In this document: piece after piece, positions 7,230 to 16,542 of the stretch
Layout of the letters: each line of letters begins with the position of its first letter
Position numbering within the stretch: position 1 is the first letter of the stretch
Source: Streptomyces aureocirculatus
GTDB lineage: Bacteria; Actinomycetota; Actinomycetes; Streptomycetales; Streptomycetaceae
Assembly: GCF_000720475.1 (NCBI RefSeq)
Contig: NZ_JOAP01000007.1
Coordinates: forward strand, 62,001 to 126,000
DNA: 64,000 bases
Reading direction: 5' to 3'
The notes under the pieces: model-generated
The model's database searches: none
What the model was told of the DNA's origin: nothing
Seen by the model: only the letters and a program-made list of their open reading frames with translations
Made by a program: the position numbers and the translations under genes

Positions 7230-8873
7230 ATGTCACATTCCCCCAGCACCACCTCCATCACCTGCACCGCCCTCTCCTTCTCCTGGCCGGACGGGACAGC
7301 CGTCTTCGACGGGTTCCAGGCGGCGTTCGGCCCCGGCAGGACCGGGCTCATCGGCCGCAACGGATCGGGCAAGTCGACGCTCCTGAAGCTCATCGCCGGT
7401 GAGCTGACACCGGGCGACGGCGCCGTCCGCACCGCGGGCGACATCGGCTACCTGCCGCAGAACATCACGCTCGACACCGCTCTGCGCGTCGACGAGGTCC
7501 TCGGCATCGCAGGGCGGCGCGCCGCGCTGCACGCCATCGAGGCGGGCGACGCGAGCGAGGAGCACTTCGCGGCCGTCGGCGAGGACTGGGACGTCGAGGA
7601 GCGCGCCACGGCGACCCTCGCCCAGCTCGGCCTCGGCCACATCGGGCTCGACCGGACCACCGGCGAGGTGTCCGGCGGCGAGTCGGTGCTCCTTCGCCTG
7701 GCCGCTCTGCTGCTGCGCAGGCCCGGCGTACTGCTGCTCGACGAACCCACCAACAACCTCGATCTGCACGCGCGCCGCCGCCTGTACGCGGCCGTCGACG
7801 CCTGGTCCGGAGTCCTGGTCGTGGTCAGCCACGACCGGGAGCTCCTGGACCGTGTGGACCAGGTCGCCGATCTGCGTGACGGCGAAGTGCACTGGTACGG
7901 CGGCAACTTCAGCGCGTACGAGGAAGCCCTCGCCGTCGAACAGGAGGCGGCCGAGCGCATGGTGCGCGTCGCCGAGTCCGATCTGCGCAGGCAGAAGCGC
8001 GAACTGTCCGACGCCCAGGTCAAGCTGGCCCGCCGCAAGCGGTACGGCCAGAAGATGTGGGACCAGAAGCGGGAGCCCAAGGTCGTCATGGGCAACCGCA
8101 AACGCGCCGCCCAGGAGTCCGCGGGCAAGCACCGCATCCTGCACGAGGAGAAGCTGGCCGAGGCCAAGGACCGCCTGGGCGTCGCCGTGGAGGCGGTGCG
8201 GGACGACGACGACATCCGCGTCGACCTGCCGTACACCGCGGTGCCGCCGGGCCGCACCGTCCTGACGCTCCTCGACCTGCAACTGCGGTACGGGGCACGG
8301 CTGAAAGGCGGCTTCGAGCTGCGCGGCCCCGAGCGGATCGCCCTCGTCGGCCGCAACGGCACGGGCAAGACCACACTGCTGCGCACCATCAGCGGCGAGC
8401 TGGAACCGCGGTCCGGCCAGGCCCTTGCCCAGGTGCCGCTGCGCTTCTTGCCGCAGCGCCTGGACGTCCTTGACGACGGTCTCACCGTCGTCGAGAACGT
8501 CGCACGGTTCGCGCCGGACGCCACGAACAACCGGATCCGGGCGCGCCTCGCCCGCTTCCTGTTCAAGGGCGCGAAGGCAGACCAGCTCGCCGGCACCCTG
8601 TCCGGCGGCGAGCGCTTCCGTGCCGCCCTCGCGGCACTGCTCCTCGCCGAGCCCGCGCCACAGCTCCTCATGCTCGACGAGCCGACGAACAACCTGGACA
8701 TGGCGAGCGTCCGGCAGTTGGCGAGCGCCCTGGAGAGCTACGAGGGCGCGCTGATCGTCGCCAGCCACGACCTGCCGTTCCTTGAGTCCATCGGCATTAC
8801 GCGCTGGCTCCGGCTCGACGGGGAGCTCACGGAGGCGAAAAACACGACAGAAGCTGTCGGGTATCCCGACTAG
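7230..8873 (+). CDS. ABC-F family ATP-binding protein (ribosome-protection type)
   Basis: 547 residues from the ATG at 7230, reading MSHSPSTTSITCTALSFSW. Two ABC domains and no membrane segment: Walker A GRNGSGKST (about 42-50), signature SGGES (about 147), Walker B with DEPTNN (about 170), a charged linker rich in Lys, Arg and Glu (about 240-330), then Walker A GRNGTGKTT (about 374), signature SGGERF (about 456) and a second DEPTNN (about 483). This is the ABC-F plan of proteins such as TlrC and other actinomycete resistance factors that bind the ribosomal E site and displace drugs. The 360-nt leader and the next gene, 10 bp downstream, support a resistance operon. The antibiotic class cannot be told from sequence. 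Confidence 0.92.
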   Translation: MSHSPSTTSITCTALSFSWPDGTAVFDGFQAAFGPGRTGLIGRNGSGKSTLLKLIAGELTPGDGAVRTAGDIGYLPQNITLDTALRVDEVLGIAGRRAALHAIEAGDASEEHFAAVGEDWDVEERATATLAQLGLGHIGLDRTTGEVSGGESVLLRLAALLLRRPGVLLLDEPTNNLDLHARRRLYAAVDAWSGVLVVVSHDRELLDRVDQVADLRDGEVHWYGGNFSAYEEALAVEQEAAERMVRVAESDLRRQKRELSDAQVKLARRKRYGQKMWDQKREPKVVMGNRKRAAQESAGKHRILHEEKLAEAKDRLGVAVEAVRDDDDIRVDLPYTAVPPGRTVLTLLDLQLRYGARLKGGFELRGPERIALVGRNGTGKTTLLRTISGELEPRSGQALAQVPLRFLPQRLDVLDDGLTVVENVARFAPDATNNRIRARLARFLFKGAKADQLAGTLSGGERFRAALAALLLAEPAPQLLMLDEPTNNLDMASVRQLASALESYEGALIVASHDLPFLESIGITRWLRLDGELTEAKNTTEAVGYPD

Positions 8874-8883
8874 CTTCGTCTGC

Positions 8884-11295
8884 ATGCGAGAAGTACGAGA
8901 AGTACGAGAAACGCGAGAGGTCAGCGAGGCCGGCCGGACCCCGCACCCGCCGTCCGACCACCGGCACATCACGCTCACCGGAGCGCGTGAGAACAACTTG
9001 AAGGAGGTGGACCTGCGCATCCCGAAGGGCCAATTGACGGTGTTCACGGGCGTTTCGGGGTCGGGAAAGTCGTCGGTCGTCTTCGACACGATCGCCGTCG
9101 AGTCGCAGCGGCAGTTGAACGAGACGTTCACCTGGTTCGTCCGCAACCGGCTCCCGAAGTACGAGCGGCCGCACGCGGACGCCATCGAGGACCTGGCGCC
9201 CGCGATCGTCGTCGACCAGAAGCCGATCGGCGGCCACTCCCGCTCCACCGTGGGCACGATGACCGACATCTACTCGGTGATCCGGGTGCTGTTCTCGCGG
9301 CACGGCACGCCGAGCGCGGGCCCGGCCACCGCGTACTCGTTCAACGACCCGAGCGGCATGTGCCCGCGGTGCGACGGCATCGGCCGCACCGTGCGGCCCG
9401 ACTACGACCGCATCCTGGACCCCGCCAGGTCCCTCGCGGACGGCGCGATCCTGTTCCCGCCGTTCGCCGTCGGGACCTGGCAGGGCCAGACGTACACCAA
9501 CACCCCCGACCTCGACACACACAAGCCGGTCGGTGAGTTCACGGCCGCCGAGCGGCAGTTCCTGATGCGCGGCGGCGGGCACGGCAAGAAGGGCGGACGA
9601 AGCGGCGGGTCCGACAAGGGCAGCAAGGTCAGCCAGGTCAGCAAAGTCAGCGTCGACAACACCGGCGGGGCCCGCGACATCGACTACGAAGGGCTCGCCG
9701 ACCGCTTCGAGCGGCTCTACCTCAACCGGGATCTGTCGGCCCTCGCCCAGCGCACCCGGGACCTGGTGCGGTCCTTCCTGGTCGAGGACCGCTGCCCCGC
9801 CTGCGACGGCGCCCGGCTGAACCCCGCCGCGCTCGCCACCCGCATCGATGGCCTGTCCATCGCCGACTGCACCCGCATGGAGGTCACCGACCTGATCACC
9901 GTGCTCGGCCGCGTCGACGACCCGGTGGCGGGGCCCGTCGCCGCGGCGGCCGTGGCCGCGCTCGAACGCGTCGAGGCCATCGGGCTCGGCTACCTCAGCC
10001 TCGACCGGGAGACATCCACGCTGTCCGGTGGCGAGGGCCAGCGCCTGAAGATGGTGCGCCACCTGGGCTCCAGCCTCACGGGCATGACGTACATCTTCGA
10101 CGAGCCCAGCGTCGGACTGCACCCGCGGGACGTGGGACGCCTCGGTGACCTGCTGCTTCGCCTGCGCGACAAGGGCAACACGGTGCTCGTCGTCGAGCAC
10201 GACCCGGACGTCATCGCCCTCGCCGACCACGTCGTCGACATGGGGCCCGCCGCGGGCACCGACGGCGGCCTCGTCGTCTTCGAGGGCACCCCGCGGGAGC
10301 TGCGGGACGCCGACACCCTCACCGGCCGCTGTCTGCGCCGCACCCGCGGCGTCAAGGAACACCCGCGCGTCCCGGTCGGGGACATGTGGATCAAAGGCGC
10401 CGACCTGTACAACCTGCGGAACGTGAGCGTACGGGTGCCCGCCGGTGTGCTCACGGCCGTCACCGGCGTCGCGGGTTCCGGCAAGAGCACGCTGGTGTCC
10501 CGGTGCTTCGTCGAGCAGCACCCCGAGGCCGTCGTCGTCGACCAGTCGTCGATCGGCATCTCGGGGCGGTCGACCCCGGCGACCTATCTGGGGATCATGG
10601 ACAGGGTGCGCACCCTCTTCGCCCGGCACACGGGCACCGAACCGGGCCTGTTCAGCTTCAACTCACGTGGCGCGTGCGAGAGCTGCCAGGGGCGCGGGAT
10701 CATCTACAGCGACCTCGCCTTCATGGACCCGGTGACGACGACCTGCGAGGCGTGCGCGGGGCGGCGCTTCAAGGACGAGGTGCTCGGCCTGAGGGTGGGC
10801 GGCCGCTCCGTCGTCGACGTCCTGGACATGACCGCCGAGCAGGCGCTCGCCTTCTTCGCGGACTTTCCCGACGCGGCGGTACGCCGCCGACTCGACGCCC
10901 TGCGTGATGTCGGCCTGACCTACCTCACCCTCGGGCAGCCCCTGTCGACGCTCTCCGGCGGCGAACGCCAGCGCATCAAACTGGCCACGCAACTGCACCG
11001 GACGGGCGCCGTCTACGTCCTCGACGAACCCACGACCGGCCTGCACATGGCCGACGTCGACGGGCTGCTCGCCCTGCTCGACCGGCTCGTCGACGCCGGC
11101 AACACCGTGCTCGTCGTCGAACACAACCCGGAGGTCGTCAAGCACGCGGACCGGGTGATCGACCTGGGGCCCGACGGCGGCAAGCACGGCGGACAGGTCG
11201 TCTTCGAGGGGACGCCGCGGGAGTTGCTCGACGCCGACGGATCCTTCACCGCGGAGCATCTACGGCGGTCCCTGGGGTACCCGATAGGGCGGTAG
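8884..11295 (+). CDS. UvrA-like ABC ATPase (excinuclease subunit A paralogue, drug-resistance type)
   Basis: 803 residues from the ATG at 8884, 10 bp after the ABC-F stop; probably co-transcribed. Contains two UvrA-type ABC modules: Walker A GVSGSGKSS (about 57), zinc knuckles CPRC (about 159) and CPAC (about 303), LSGGEGQRLK (about 379), FDEPSVGLHP, then Walker A GVAGSGKST (about 529), CESC and CEAC (about 597 and 620), LSGGERQRIK (about 689) and DEPTTGLH. It is about 150 residues shorter than housekeeping UvrA and resembles the DrrC-like/UvrA2 group tied to resistance against DNA-binding drugs. The N-terminus shows a short REV repeat (MREVREVRETREV). A Lys/Gly/Ser-rich insertion lies near residues 235-255. 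Its partner UvrB/C genes are not here. Confidence 0.92.
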   Translation: MREVREVRETREVSEAGRTPHPPSDHRHITLTGARENNLKEVDLRIPKGQLTVFTGVSGSGKSSVVFDTIAVESQRQLNETFTWFVRNRLPKYERPHADAIEDLAPAIVVDQKPIGGHSRSTVGTMTDIYSVIRVLFSRHGTPSAGPATAYSFNDPSGMCPRCDGIGRTVRPDYDRILDPARSLADGAILFPPFAVGTWQGQTYTNTPDLDTHKPVGEFTAAERQFLMRGGGHGKKGGRSGGSDKGSKVSQVSKVSVDNTGGARDIDYEGLADRFERLYLNRDLSALAQRTRDLVRSFLVEDRCPACDGARLNPAALATRIDGLSIADCTRMEVTDLITVLGRVDDPVAGPVAAAAVAALERVEAIGLGYLSLDRETSTLSGGEGQRLKMVRHLGSSLTGMTYIFDEPSVGLHPRDVGRLGDLLLRLRDKGNTVLVVEHDPDVIALADHVVDMGPAAGTDGGLVVFEGTPRELRDADTLTGRCLRRTRGVKEHPRVPVGDMWIKGADLYNLRNVSVRVPAGVLTAVTGVAGSGKSTLVSRCFVEQHPEAVVVDQSSIGISGRSTPATYLGIMDRVRTLFARHTGTEPGLFSFNSRGACESCQGRGIIYSDLAFMDPVTTTCEACAGRRFKDEVLGLRVGGRSVVDVLDMTAEQALAFFADFPDAAVRRRLDALRDVGLTYLTLGQPLSTLSGGERQRIKLATQLHRTGAVYVLDEPTTGLHMADVDGLLALLDRLVDAGNTVLVVEHNPEVVKHADRVIDLGPDGGKHGGQVVFEGTPRELLDADGSFTAEHLRRSLGYPIGR

Positions 11296-11356
11296 GCCGC
11301 CCTCCGGTTGCGGCGGAGGATCGTCCCCCGGTTTGAGGGGATCTTTACGGAGGGCT

Positions 11357-11391
11357 TAACCTACGGGAACGTAACCTACGATTCCGTAGGT
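11357..11391. promoter_or_regulatory. Candidate TetR-type operator upstream of acyl-ACP desaturase
   Basis: A perfect palindrome ACCTACG-ATTC-CGTAGGT lies at 11374-11391. The half TAACCTACG recurs in direct orientation 15 bp earlier at 11357-11365. The site is 70-100 bp upstream of the desaturase start and fits a fatty-acid-responsive repressor, though none is encoded beside it. Confidence 0.6.
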
Positions 11392-11460
11392 ACAAACCGC
11401 TCGCGGTCCCGGAATCCCCCGGGAGCCGCTCCCCCTCCCCTCCCGCCCCCAGGAGACCTT

Positions 11461-12441
11461 ATGACGATCACTTCTCCCCACCTCGGCAGCCCGGACACCT
11501 GGACCGACGCCCGGCTCCTGTTCGCCCTGGAAGAAGTGGTCGAAAAGGAGCTCAACCGGCATCTGGCCGTGGCCAAGGACTGGATGCCGCACGAGTACGT
11601 GCCGTTCTCCGACGCCCGGAACTTCCCCGGTCTCTTCGAGGACGGCGAGGCCTGGCAGAAGGACCAGTCACCGGTCACGGACATCGGCCGTGTCGCCCTC
11701 GTCGTGAACCTGCTCACCGAGGACAACCTGCCGAGCTACCACCACGAGATCGCCTCGATCTTCGGCCGCGACGGCGCCTGGGGCACGTGGGTGCACCGCT
11801 GGACCGCGGAGGAGGGCCGCCACGGCATCGTCATGCGCGACTACCTCCTCGCCTCCCGGGCCGTGGACCCCGACCAGCTCGAGCGGTTCCGGATGTCGCA
11901 CATGAGCGAGGGCTTCGAGTCCGACAACCGGCACTCGATGCTGCACTCGGTGGCGTACGTGGCCTTCCAGGAGCTGGCCACCCGGATCTCCCACCGCAAC
12001 ACCGGCCACCAGTCCGGCGACCCCGTCTGCGACCGGATGCTGGCGCGCATCGCGACCGACGAGAACCTGCACATGGTCTTCTACCGGAACCTGCTGCGGG
12101 CCGCGTTCGAACTCGCCCCCGACCGCACGATGTGCGCCGTCCGGGACGTCGTCGTCGACTTCCGCATGCCCGGCCACGGCATCCCGGGCTTCGAGCGGGC
12201 CGCCGCGCAGATGGCCATCGGCGAGGTCTACAACCTGCGCATCCACCACGACGACGTGCTGCAGCCCGTGCTGCGCTTCCTCAAGGTCATGGAAATCTCC
12301 GGCCTCGGCCCCGAGGGCGCGAAGGCGCAGGAGGAACTGGGTCTCTTCCTGGGCGGCCTCGACGCGGAGGCCGCGAAGTTCGACGAGCGCCTGGCGGCCC
12401 GCAAGGCCCGCGTCGCGGCCCGGGGTGTGACGCGCGGCTGA
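11461..12441 (+). CDS. Acyl-ACP desaturase (fatty acid desaturase type 2, soluble di-iron)
   Basis: 326 residues. A soluble di-iron stearoyl-ACP desaturase-like enzyme that puts a double bond in acyl chains bound to acyl carrier protein. The metal-ligand motifs are visible in order: EDNLPSYHHEI (about 86), EEGRHG (about 116), the helix with FQELATRISH, and DENLH (about 199), the last two matching the second E and ExxH set. Length agrees with mycobacterial DesA1/DesA2 and Streptomyces homologues. The ATG at 11461 follows CAGGAGACCTT, a strong ribosome-binding site. The upstream palindrome suggests control by membrane fluidity or acyl-CoA. Confidence 0.92.
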   Translation: MTITSPHLGSPDTWTDARLLFALEEVVEKELNRHLAVAKDWMPHEYVPFSDARNFPGLFEDGEAWQKDQSPVTDIGRVALVVNLLTEDNLPSYHHEIASIFGRDGAWGTWVHRWTAEEGRHGIVMRDYLLASRAVDPDQLERFRMSHMSEGFESDNRHSMLHSVAYVAFQELATRISHRNTGHQSGDPVCDRMLARIATDENLHMVFYRNLLRAAFELAPDRTMCAVRDVVVDFRMPGHGIPGFERAAAQMAIGEVYNLRIHHDDVLQPVLRFLKVMEISGLGPEGAKAQEELGLFLGGLDAEAAKFDERLAARKARVAARGVTRG

Positions 12442-12527
12442 GCGCGGGGCGATTTACGGTGCGGCCCCCCCGGTGCCATGTTGGGCAGACGAGCACACAA
12501 GCCGTCGACCCCAGGGGGTGCACGGAA

Positions 12528-14999
12528 GTGGCACGGACCCATGAGTGGATGTTCTACGAGGTCATGTGGCGCAACTGGGCGGACCGGGCACGGGTGCCGT
12601 ACCCCGTGCCCTGGTGGGCGCAGGCCGCCTTCCGGCGTTGGAGCGACGACTTCGACGCGGGCACGTACGAGTCGAGGGAGGCCGCCTTCTCCTCGAACGC
12701 GCTGTACCGGTACTGGCACATGGTGGGCGTCAAGGACCACCGCCAGGAGTCGCTGATCGGACAGGCCGGGGAGATCGAGCCGGTCTACGACAAGTACTGT
12801 CTGGCGTTCTTCCTGTTCGACCCGGTTTCGGGCACCGTGAGCGTGCCGCAGCTCGCGGAGTGCGGCACCGTCGGGCAGCGCGTCCAGGCACCGCACCTGC
12901 CGGTGGTCGAGACGACGTTCCGGGCCGCGGACGGCATTCGGTTCACGCAGCGGACCTTCGCGGTGCCGGTCGGGGCGCGGCAGCGGGACCTCACGGTGAC
13001 CCGGCTGCGCGTCACGGGCCCCGGTGGCCCCGTACGCGAGGGCTGGTTGTGCGCGGCGGTGCTGCCCGCGGGGCCGAGCGGCTTCCAGCGGCACCACCGC
13101 GGCGACCCGGGCGGCAGTGACCGCAGGCTGACGTTCCTGCGCTATCTGCCGGACGAGGCACGCGTAGAGACCAACAGCGGCTGGGGGCCGGTGTTCGACA
13201 CACCGCCCGAGCGCTACGGCGTCTACGGCAACCCGGACTTCTCCCCCGACCCCGCGGCGTACCTGGCCCGCAGCCCGTTCCACGACCTCGTCGTGGGCGG
13301 CAAGCTCAACGCGGCGCTGACGGCGCAGGACCAGGTGGCGGGGTTGTGCAGCGCGGCGTTCGCGTGGCCGTTCCGCCTTGCCGGCGGCGAGGCGTTCGAG
13401 GTCGACGTACGGCTCCCGGTCGACCTCTACAGCGGCTCGGCCGACCTGGCCGAGATCCGCGCCACACCCGCCACCGATCTTGAGGAGGACCACGGCAGGT
13501 TCTGGGCGGCGAAACTCCTCGGGCATGGCGTGCAGCCCGCGCTCCCGGACCCCGTGGCCCACCTGGCCGACCTGTTCCGGCAGGCGCGCGGGCAACTGCT
13601 CGTGCTCTCCGACCACGGCGAGATCCACCCGGGGCCGACGGTGTACGACTCCTTCTGGATCCGCGACTCCTCGGTGGAGGCGACGGCGTGTTCCCTGGTG
13701 GGGGACGTGGCCCTCGCGGAGCACCAGCTCGGCACGCACTATCCGCTGCGGTTCAACCGCGGCACGGGCCGGATCGGGCCGTGCGCCGAGTACGGCTTCT
13801 ACGGCGGCCCGCACGAGCGGGACGACCGCGAGTGGGACAGCAACGGCCAGGCACTGTGGGCCATCGGCAGGTTCGACCGCACCGCGGGCCGCGCCGCCGC
13901 GTTCGGCGCGAAGCTCTACGCCCCCTACGTCCTCGACGGCGCCCGCTGGCTGCGCGACAACCGCGACGGGTACGGGCTGCTGCACAGCGGCTGGAGCGCC
14001 GAGCACCTCGGCGAGCGCGACAAGCCGCACTACTGGGACGACCTGTGGGGGATCGCGGGCCTGTACGAGGCGGCGCGCCTGTCCGAACGCCTCGGCACCC
14101 CGGAGACGGATGAACTGTGGTGGGCGTACGACGACTTGAAGCAGGCCACCGCGGCGTCGATCCGCTGGGTCCTCGACGAGCAGCGGCGGCGCGGCGAGTG
14201 GGAGACGTACATCCCGACCGGACCTGGTGACGTCGGCAGGCGCGACTCGACGATGATCGGCGCGGCGGCGTACTTCCATCCGCTGCGCCTGCATCTGGGC
14301 AGCAAGCTGGGCGACGACATCGACCGGGCGGCCCGCTGGACCCTGGACACCATGTACGCGCGGTTCGTGACGGGCGGCTTCCGGCACGAGGCTGCCTGGA
14401 ACGCGTACGGGCCCTATCTGACCCTGCAGTTGGCACACGCGTATCTGCTCACCGGGAACACCGCCCGGATGGACGCGCTGCTCAACTGGACCGTGGCCGC
14501 CTCGCTGCCGCGCGCCGACGACCGGGTGGTGGCGCTCGGCGCGTGGAACGAGCAGCACGCGTTCCCCGTGGCGTCCGGCTTCGCCGAAGTCCCCCACCGG
14601 CCCTGGTACATGGGGGACATCCCGCACGGCTGGGCCGCCGCGGAGTATCTGCTGCTGCTCCGCGACATCCTGTTCTTCGAGGCCGACGAGGACCGTGATC
14701 CGCACCTGTACATCGCGCCGGGCGTCCGCCCGCACTGGGTGCCGGACGGCGAGACGGTCGCCGTGGAGTCCGCTCCCACGCTGTTCGGCGCGCCCTTCGG
14801 CTACCGGCTCGCGCACGACGCGGGGGCCCGCCGGGTGAGCGTGGACATCATCCGGTCCCCCGAGCAGGTGCGGTACGTCTATCCGTGCCGGTTCGGCACC
14901 GTGCGCGCGGTGTCGGCTGACGGGCGCGAGGTGCCGGTGCTCGGCGACGACGTGCACCTGCCCGCGGGCACCCGGCGGTTCGAGGTGGACTACGTCTGA
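12528..14999 (+). CDS. Six-hairpin (alpha/alpha)6-barrel glycoside hydrolase-like protein
   Basis: 823 residues from GTG at 12528; the open frame extends far upstream through the desaturase gene, but homologous sequence begins at THEWMFYEVMWRNWADR. Residues 1-330 look like a beta-rich N-terminal domain. The rest is an alpha-barrel with features of six-hairpin glycosidases: YDSFWIRDSSVEA (substrate-side Arg-Asp), YGFYGGPHERDDREWDSNGQALWAIGRF, HSGWSAEHLG and YYWDDLWG-like HYWDDLWGIAGLYEA. No signal peptide, so it is cytoplasmic. Acid candidates are the Asp/Glu of EWDSNGQ and the Glu of WNEQHAFPVASGF. Substrate unknown; related families cleave glucosyl- or mannosylglycerate, trehalose and similar sugars. 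Confidence 0.75.
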   Translation: MARTHEWMFYEVMWRNWADRARVPYPVPWWAQAAFRRWSDDFDAGTYESREAAFSSNALYRYWHMVGVKDHRQESLIGQAGEIEPVYDKYCLAFFLFDPVSGTVSVPQLAECGTVGQRVQAPHLPVVETTFRAADGIRFTQRTFAVPVGARQRDLTVTRLRVTGPGGPVREGWLCAAVLPAGPSGFQRHHRGDPGGSDRRLTFLRYLPDEARVETNSGWGPVFDTPPERYGVYGNPDFSPDPAAYLARSPFHDLVVGGKLNAALTAQDQVAGLCSAAFAWPFRLAGGEAFEVDVRLPVDLYSGSADLAEIRATPATDLEEDHGRFWAAKLLGHGVQPALPDPVAHLADLFRQARGQLLVLSDHGEIHPGPTVYDSFWIRDSSVEATACSLVGDVALAEHQLGTHYPLRFNRGTGRIGPCAEYGFYGGPHERDDREWDSNGQALWAIGRFDRTAGRAAAFGAKLYAPYVLDGARWLRDNRDGYGLLHSGWSAEHLGERDKPHYWDDLWGIAGLYEAARLSERLGTPETDELWWAYDDLKQATAASIRWVLDEQRRRGEWETYIPTGPGDVGRRDSTMIGAAAYFHPLRLHLGSKLGDDIDRAARWTLDTMYARFVTGGFRHEAAWNAYGPYLTLQLAHAYLLTGNTARMDALLNWTVAASLPRADDRVVALGAWNEQHAFPVASGFAEVPHRPWYMGDIPHGWAAAEYLLLLRDILFFEADEDRDPHLYIAPGVRPHWVPDGETVAVESAPTLFGAPFGYRLAHDAGARRVSVDIIRSPEQVRYVYPCRFGTVRAVSADGREVPVLGDDVHLPAGTRRFEVDYV

Positions 15000-15020
15000 G
15001 CGGGGCCGCGGCGGGCTCGC

Positions 15021-15272
15021 TCAGGCCGCGCGTTCCCGCCGCAGGCTCTGCCGTTCCTTCTCCGAGAGTCCGCCCCAGACCCCGAACCGTTCGTCGTTGT
15101 CGATGGCGTACGCCAGGCAGGCCGGGCGCATGGCGCACAGACGGCAGATCCGCTTGGCCTCCCGCACCGAGCTCCCGGGCTCGGGGAAGAAGAAGTCGGG
15201 TCCGGTCTGCGCGCACAGCGCCTGCTCCCGCCAGGCGAGTTCGGGCTCGGTCACAGTGGTGTCGGAGTGCAT
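15021..15272 (-). CDS. WhiB-like [4Fe-4S] transcriptional regulator (Wbl)
   Basis: 83 residues from the ATG at 15272 (an upstream ATG at 15311 would add 13 residues without family homology). All Wbl hallmarks are present: Cys in QALCAQ, then CRLCAMRPAC supplying three Cys for the iron-sulphur cluster, the G-[VI]-W-G-G turn (GVWGGLSEKER) and a basic C-terminal tail RRERAA. Wbl proteins sense redox or nitric oxide and act with the primary sigma factor. Remembered S. coelicolor gene order suggests wblH, but this is not certain. The upstream 294 bp contains a large inverted repeat. Confidence 0.9.
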   Translation of the reverse strand: MHSDTTVTEPELAWREQALCAQTGPDFFFPEPGSSVREAKRICRLCAMRPACLAYAIDNDERFGVWGGLSEKERQSLRRERAA

Positions 15273-15363
15273 GACAATGATCCTGCGCGAAGTCGCGAAA
15301 CAACGGATCAACGTTCGCTCAACGAGGCGCGCCGGGACATGTGGGCCGGGATGGCGCCGGATG

Positions 15364-15527
15364 GCTGGGCCCGGCTGGGTCCGGCTGGCCCGGCTGGGTC
15401 CGGCTGGCCCGGCTGGGTCCGGCTAGGTGACTCCAAGCAGGCCAGGCGGTACCGGCCAGATCCAGGCGGGCCAGCCGGACCCAGCCGGGACTGGGCAGGC
15501 CCAGGCGGACCAAGCAGGCCCAGGTGA
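15364..15527. repeat. 19-bp tandem repeat with 22-bp perfect inverted partner
   Basis: A 19-bp unit (core CCCGGCTGGGTCCGGCTGG) is tandemly repeated about three times at 15364-15426. Copies at 15370-15391 and 15389-15410 are each perfectly complementary to 15468-15489, giving a 22-bp stem. The array separates the glyoxalase stop from the wbl start, both on the minus strand. It probably ends glyoxalase transcription. Confidence 0.75.
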
Positions 15528-15566
15528 CCGCGCCCCGCCGCGGCGGCGGGCCGCGGTCCGGTCTCC

Positions 15567-16358
15567 TCACTGCTGCTGCGGCTCCGGCTGCATCAGCGCG
15601 AACCGCGCGCCGAAGGGATCGGCGAGCTTCGCGAAGGCGCCGACACCGGCGAGGTCCATGCGCTCGGCCCGGACCGTGCCACCGGTCGTCCGCGCCTTCT
15701 CGACCACCGCGTCTATGTCGGTGACCTGGAAGTACGGCAGCCAGTAGACCCCGGCCTCCTGCTCGACCGGGTCCTGCGCCAGCGGCCACAGGCCGCCGAA
15801 CATGTCCTCGGACGTGCCCGCGCCGGGATACACCATGGTGTACGAACCGCCCTCGAAGGGCTGGGTGACGGTCTTCAAGCCGAACACCGTGCCGTAGAAC
15901 GCGGCGCCCGCGTCGATGTCCGGGGTGTACAGCTCGGTCCAGATCAGCGCGCCCGGTTCGTTCACCGCGTCGAAGCCCTTGTGCCTGCCCGGCTGCCATA
16001 CCGAGAAGGCGACGCCCGCCGCGTCCGTGAAGCCCGCCATGCGGCCGAGGTCCAGGACGTCGACCGGCTCGAAGGTGGTGCTGCCGCCCGCCTGCTCGAC
16101 CTGCTTGGCGGTGGCGTCGGCGTCCGGCGTGCGGAAATACACCGACCAGGACGGGGCGCCCATCTCGGGCGTGCACGCCATCCCACCGGCGACGGACCTG
16201 CCGCCTAGCCGGAACGTGCCGTACCCGCCGACCTCCTCGCCGCCCTTCTCGAAGTCCCAGCCGAACACGCCCCGGTAGAACTCGGCGGCACCGTCCATGT
16301 CCGTCGTGCCCAGGTCTACCCAGTTGGGTGCCCCGGTGATCGTGCGAGTACTGAGCAT
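15567..16358 (-). CDS. VOC family protein (tandem glyoxalase domains)
   Basis: 263 residues with two vicinal-oxygen-chelate modules: residues 1-125 starting at PNWVDLGTTDMDGAAEFYRGVFGWDF, and 130-260 starting at LIWTELYTPDIDAGAAFYGTVFG. Such two-domain proteins (CFP32/27-kDa antigen-like) are annotated as hydroxylases or glyoxalases, but few have known substrates. The ATG at 16358 is preceded by AAAGGAGTCGATC, a strong ribosome-binding site. No partner genes. Metal ligands of true glyoxalase I are not obvious, so enzymatic activity is uncertain. Confidence 0.85.
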   Translation of the reverse strand: MLSTRTITGAPNWVDLGTTDMDGAAEFYRGVFGWDFEKGGEEVGGYGTFRLGGRSVAGGMACTPEMGAPSWSVYFRTPDADATAKQVEQAGGSTTFEPVDVLDLGRMAGFTDAAGVAFSVWQPGRHKGFDAVNEPGALIWTELYTPDIDAGAAFYGTVFGLKTVTQPFEGGSYTMVYPGAGTSEDMFGGLWPLAQDPVEQEAGVYWLPYFQVTDIDAVVEKARTTGGTVRAERMDLAGVGAFAKLADPFGARFALMQPEPQQQ

Positions 16359-16542
16359 GATCGACTCCTTTGTCGTTCGTCCCACGTCCCCACTACTGCC
16401 GAGTCTGGCACCGGGCACTGACAATCCGCGCCCGCAGAGCGCGCCCCGCACCCACACCGTCACCGGTGGCCCCCGCGGTGCCCCTGATTCCGGTCACGCT
16501 CCGCGTCCGACCGCCATTACCTTGTGAACCAGAACAAGATTC

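Noticed and set aside
11787..12527. N-terminal extension of the six-hairpin glycosidase frame through the desaturase gene
   Set aside because: Overlaps a confident gene and has no homology; GTG at 12528 fits better.
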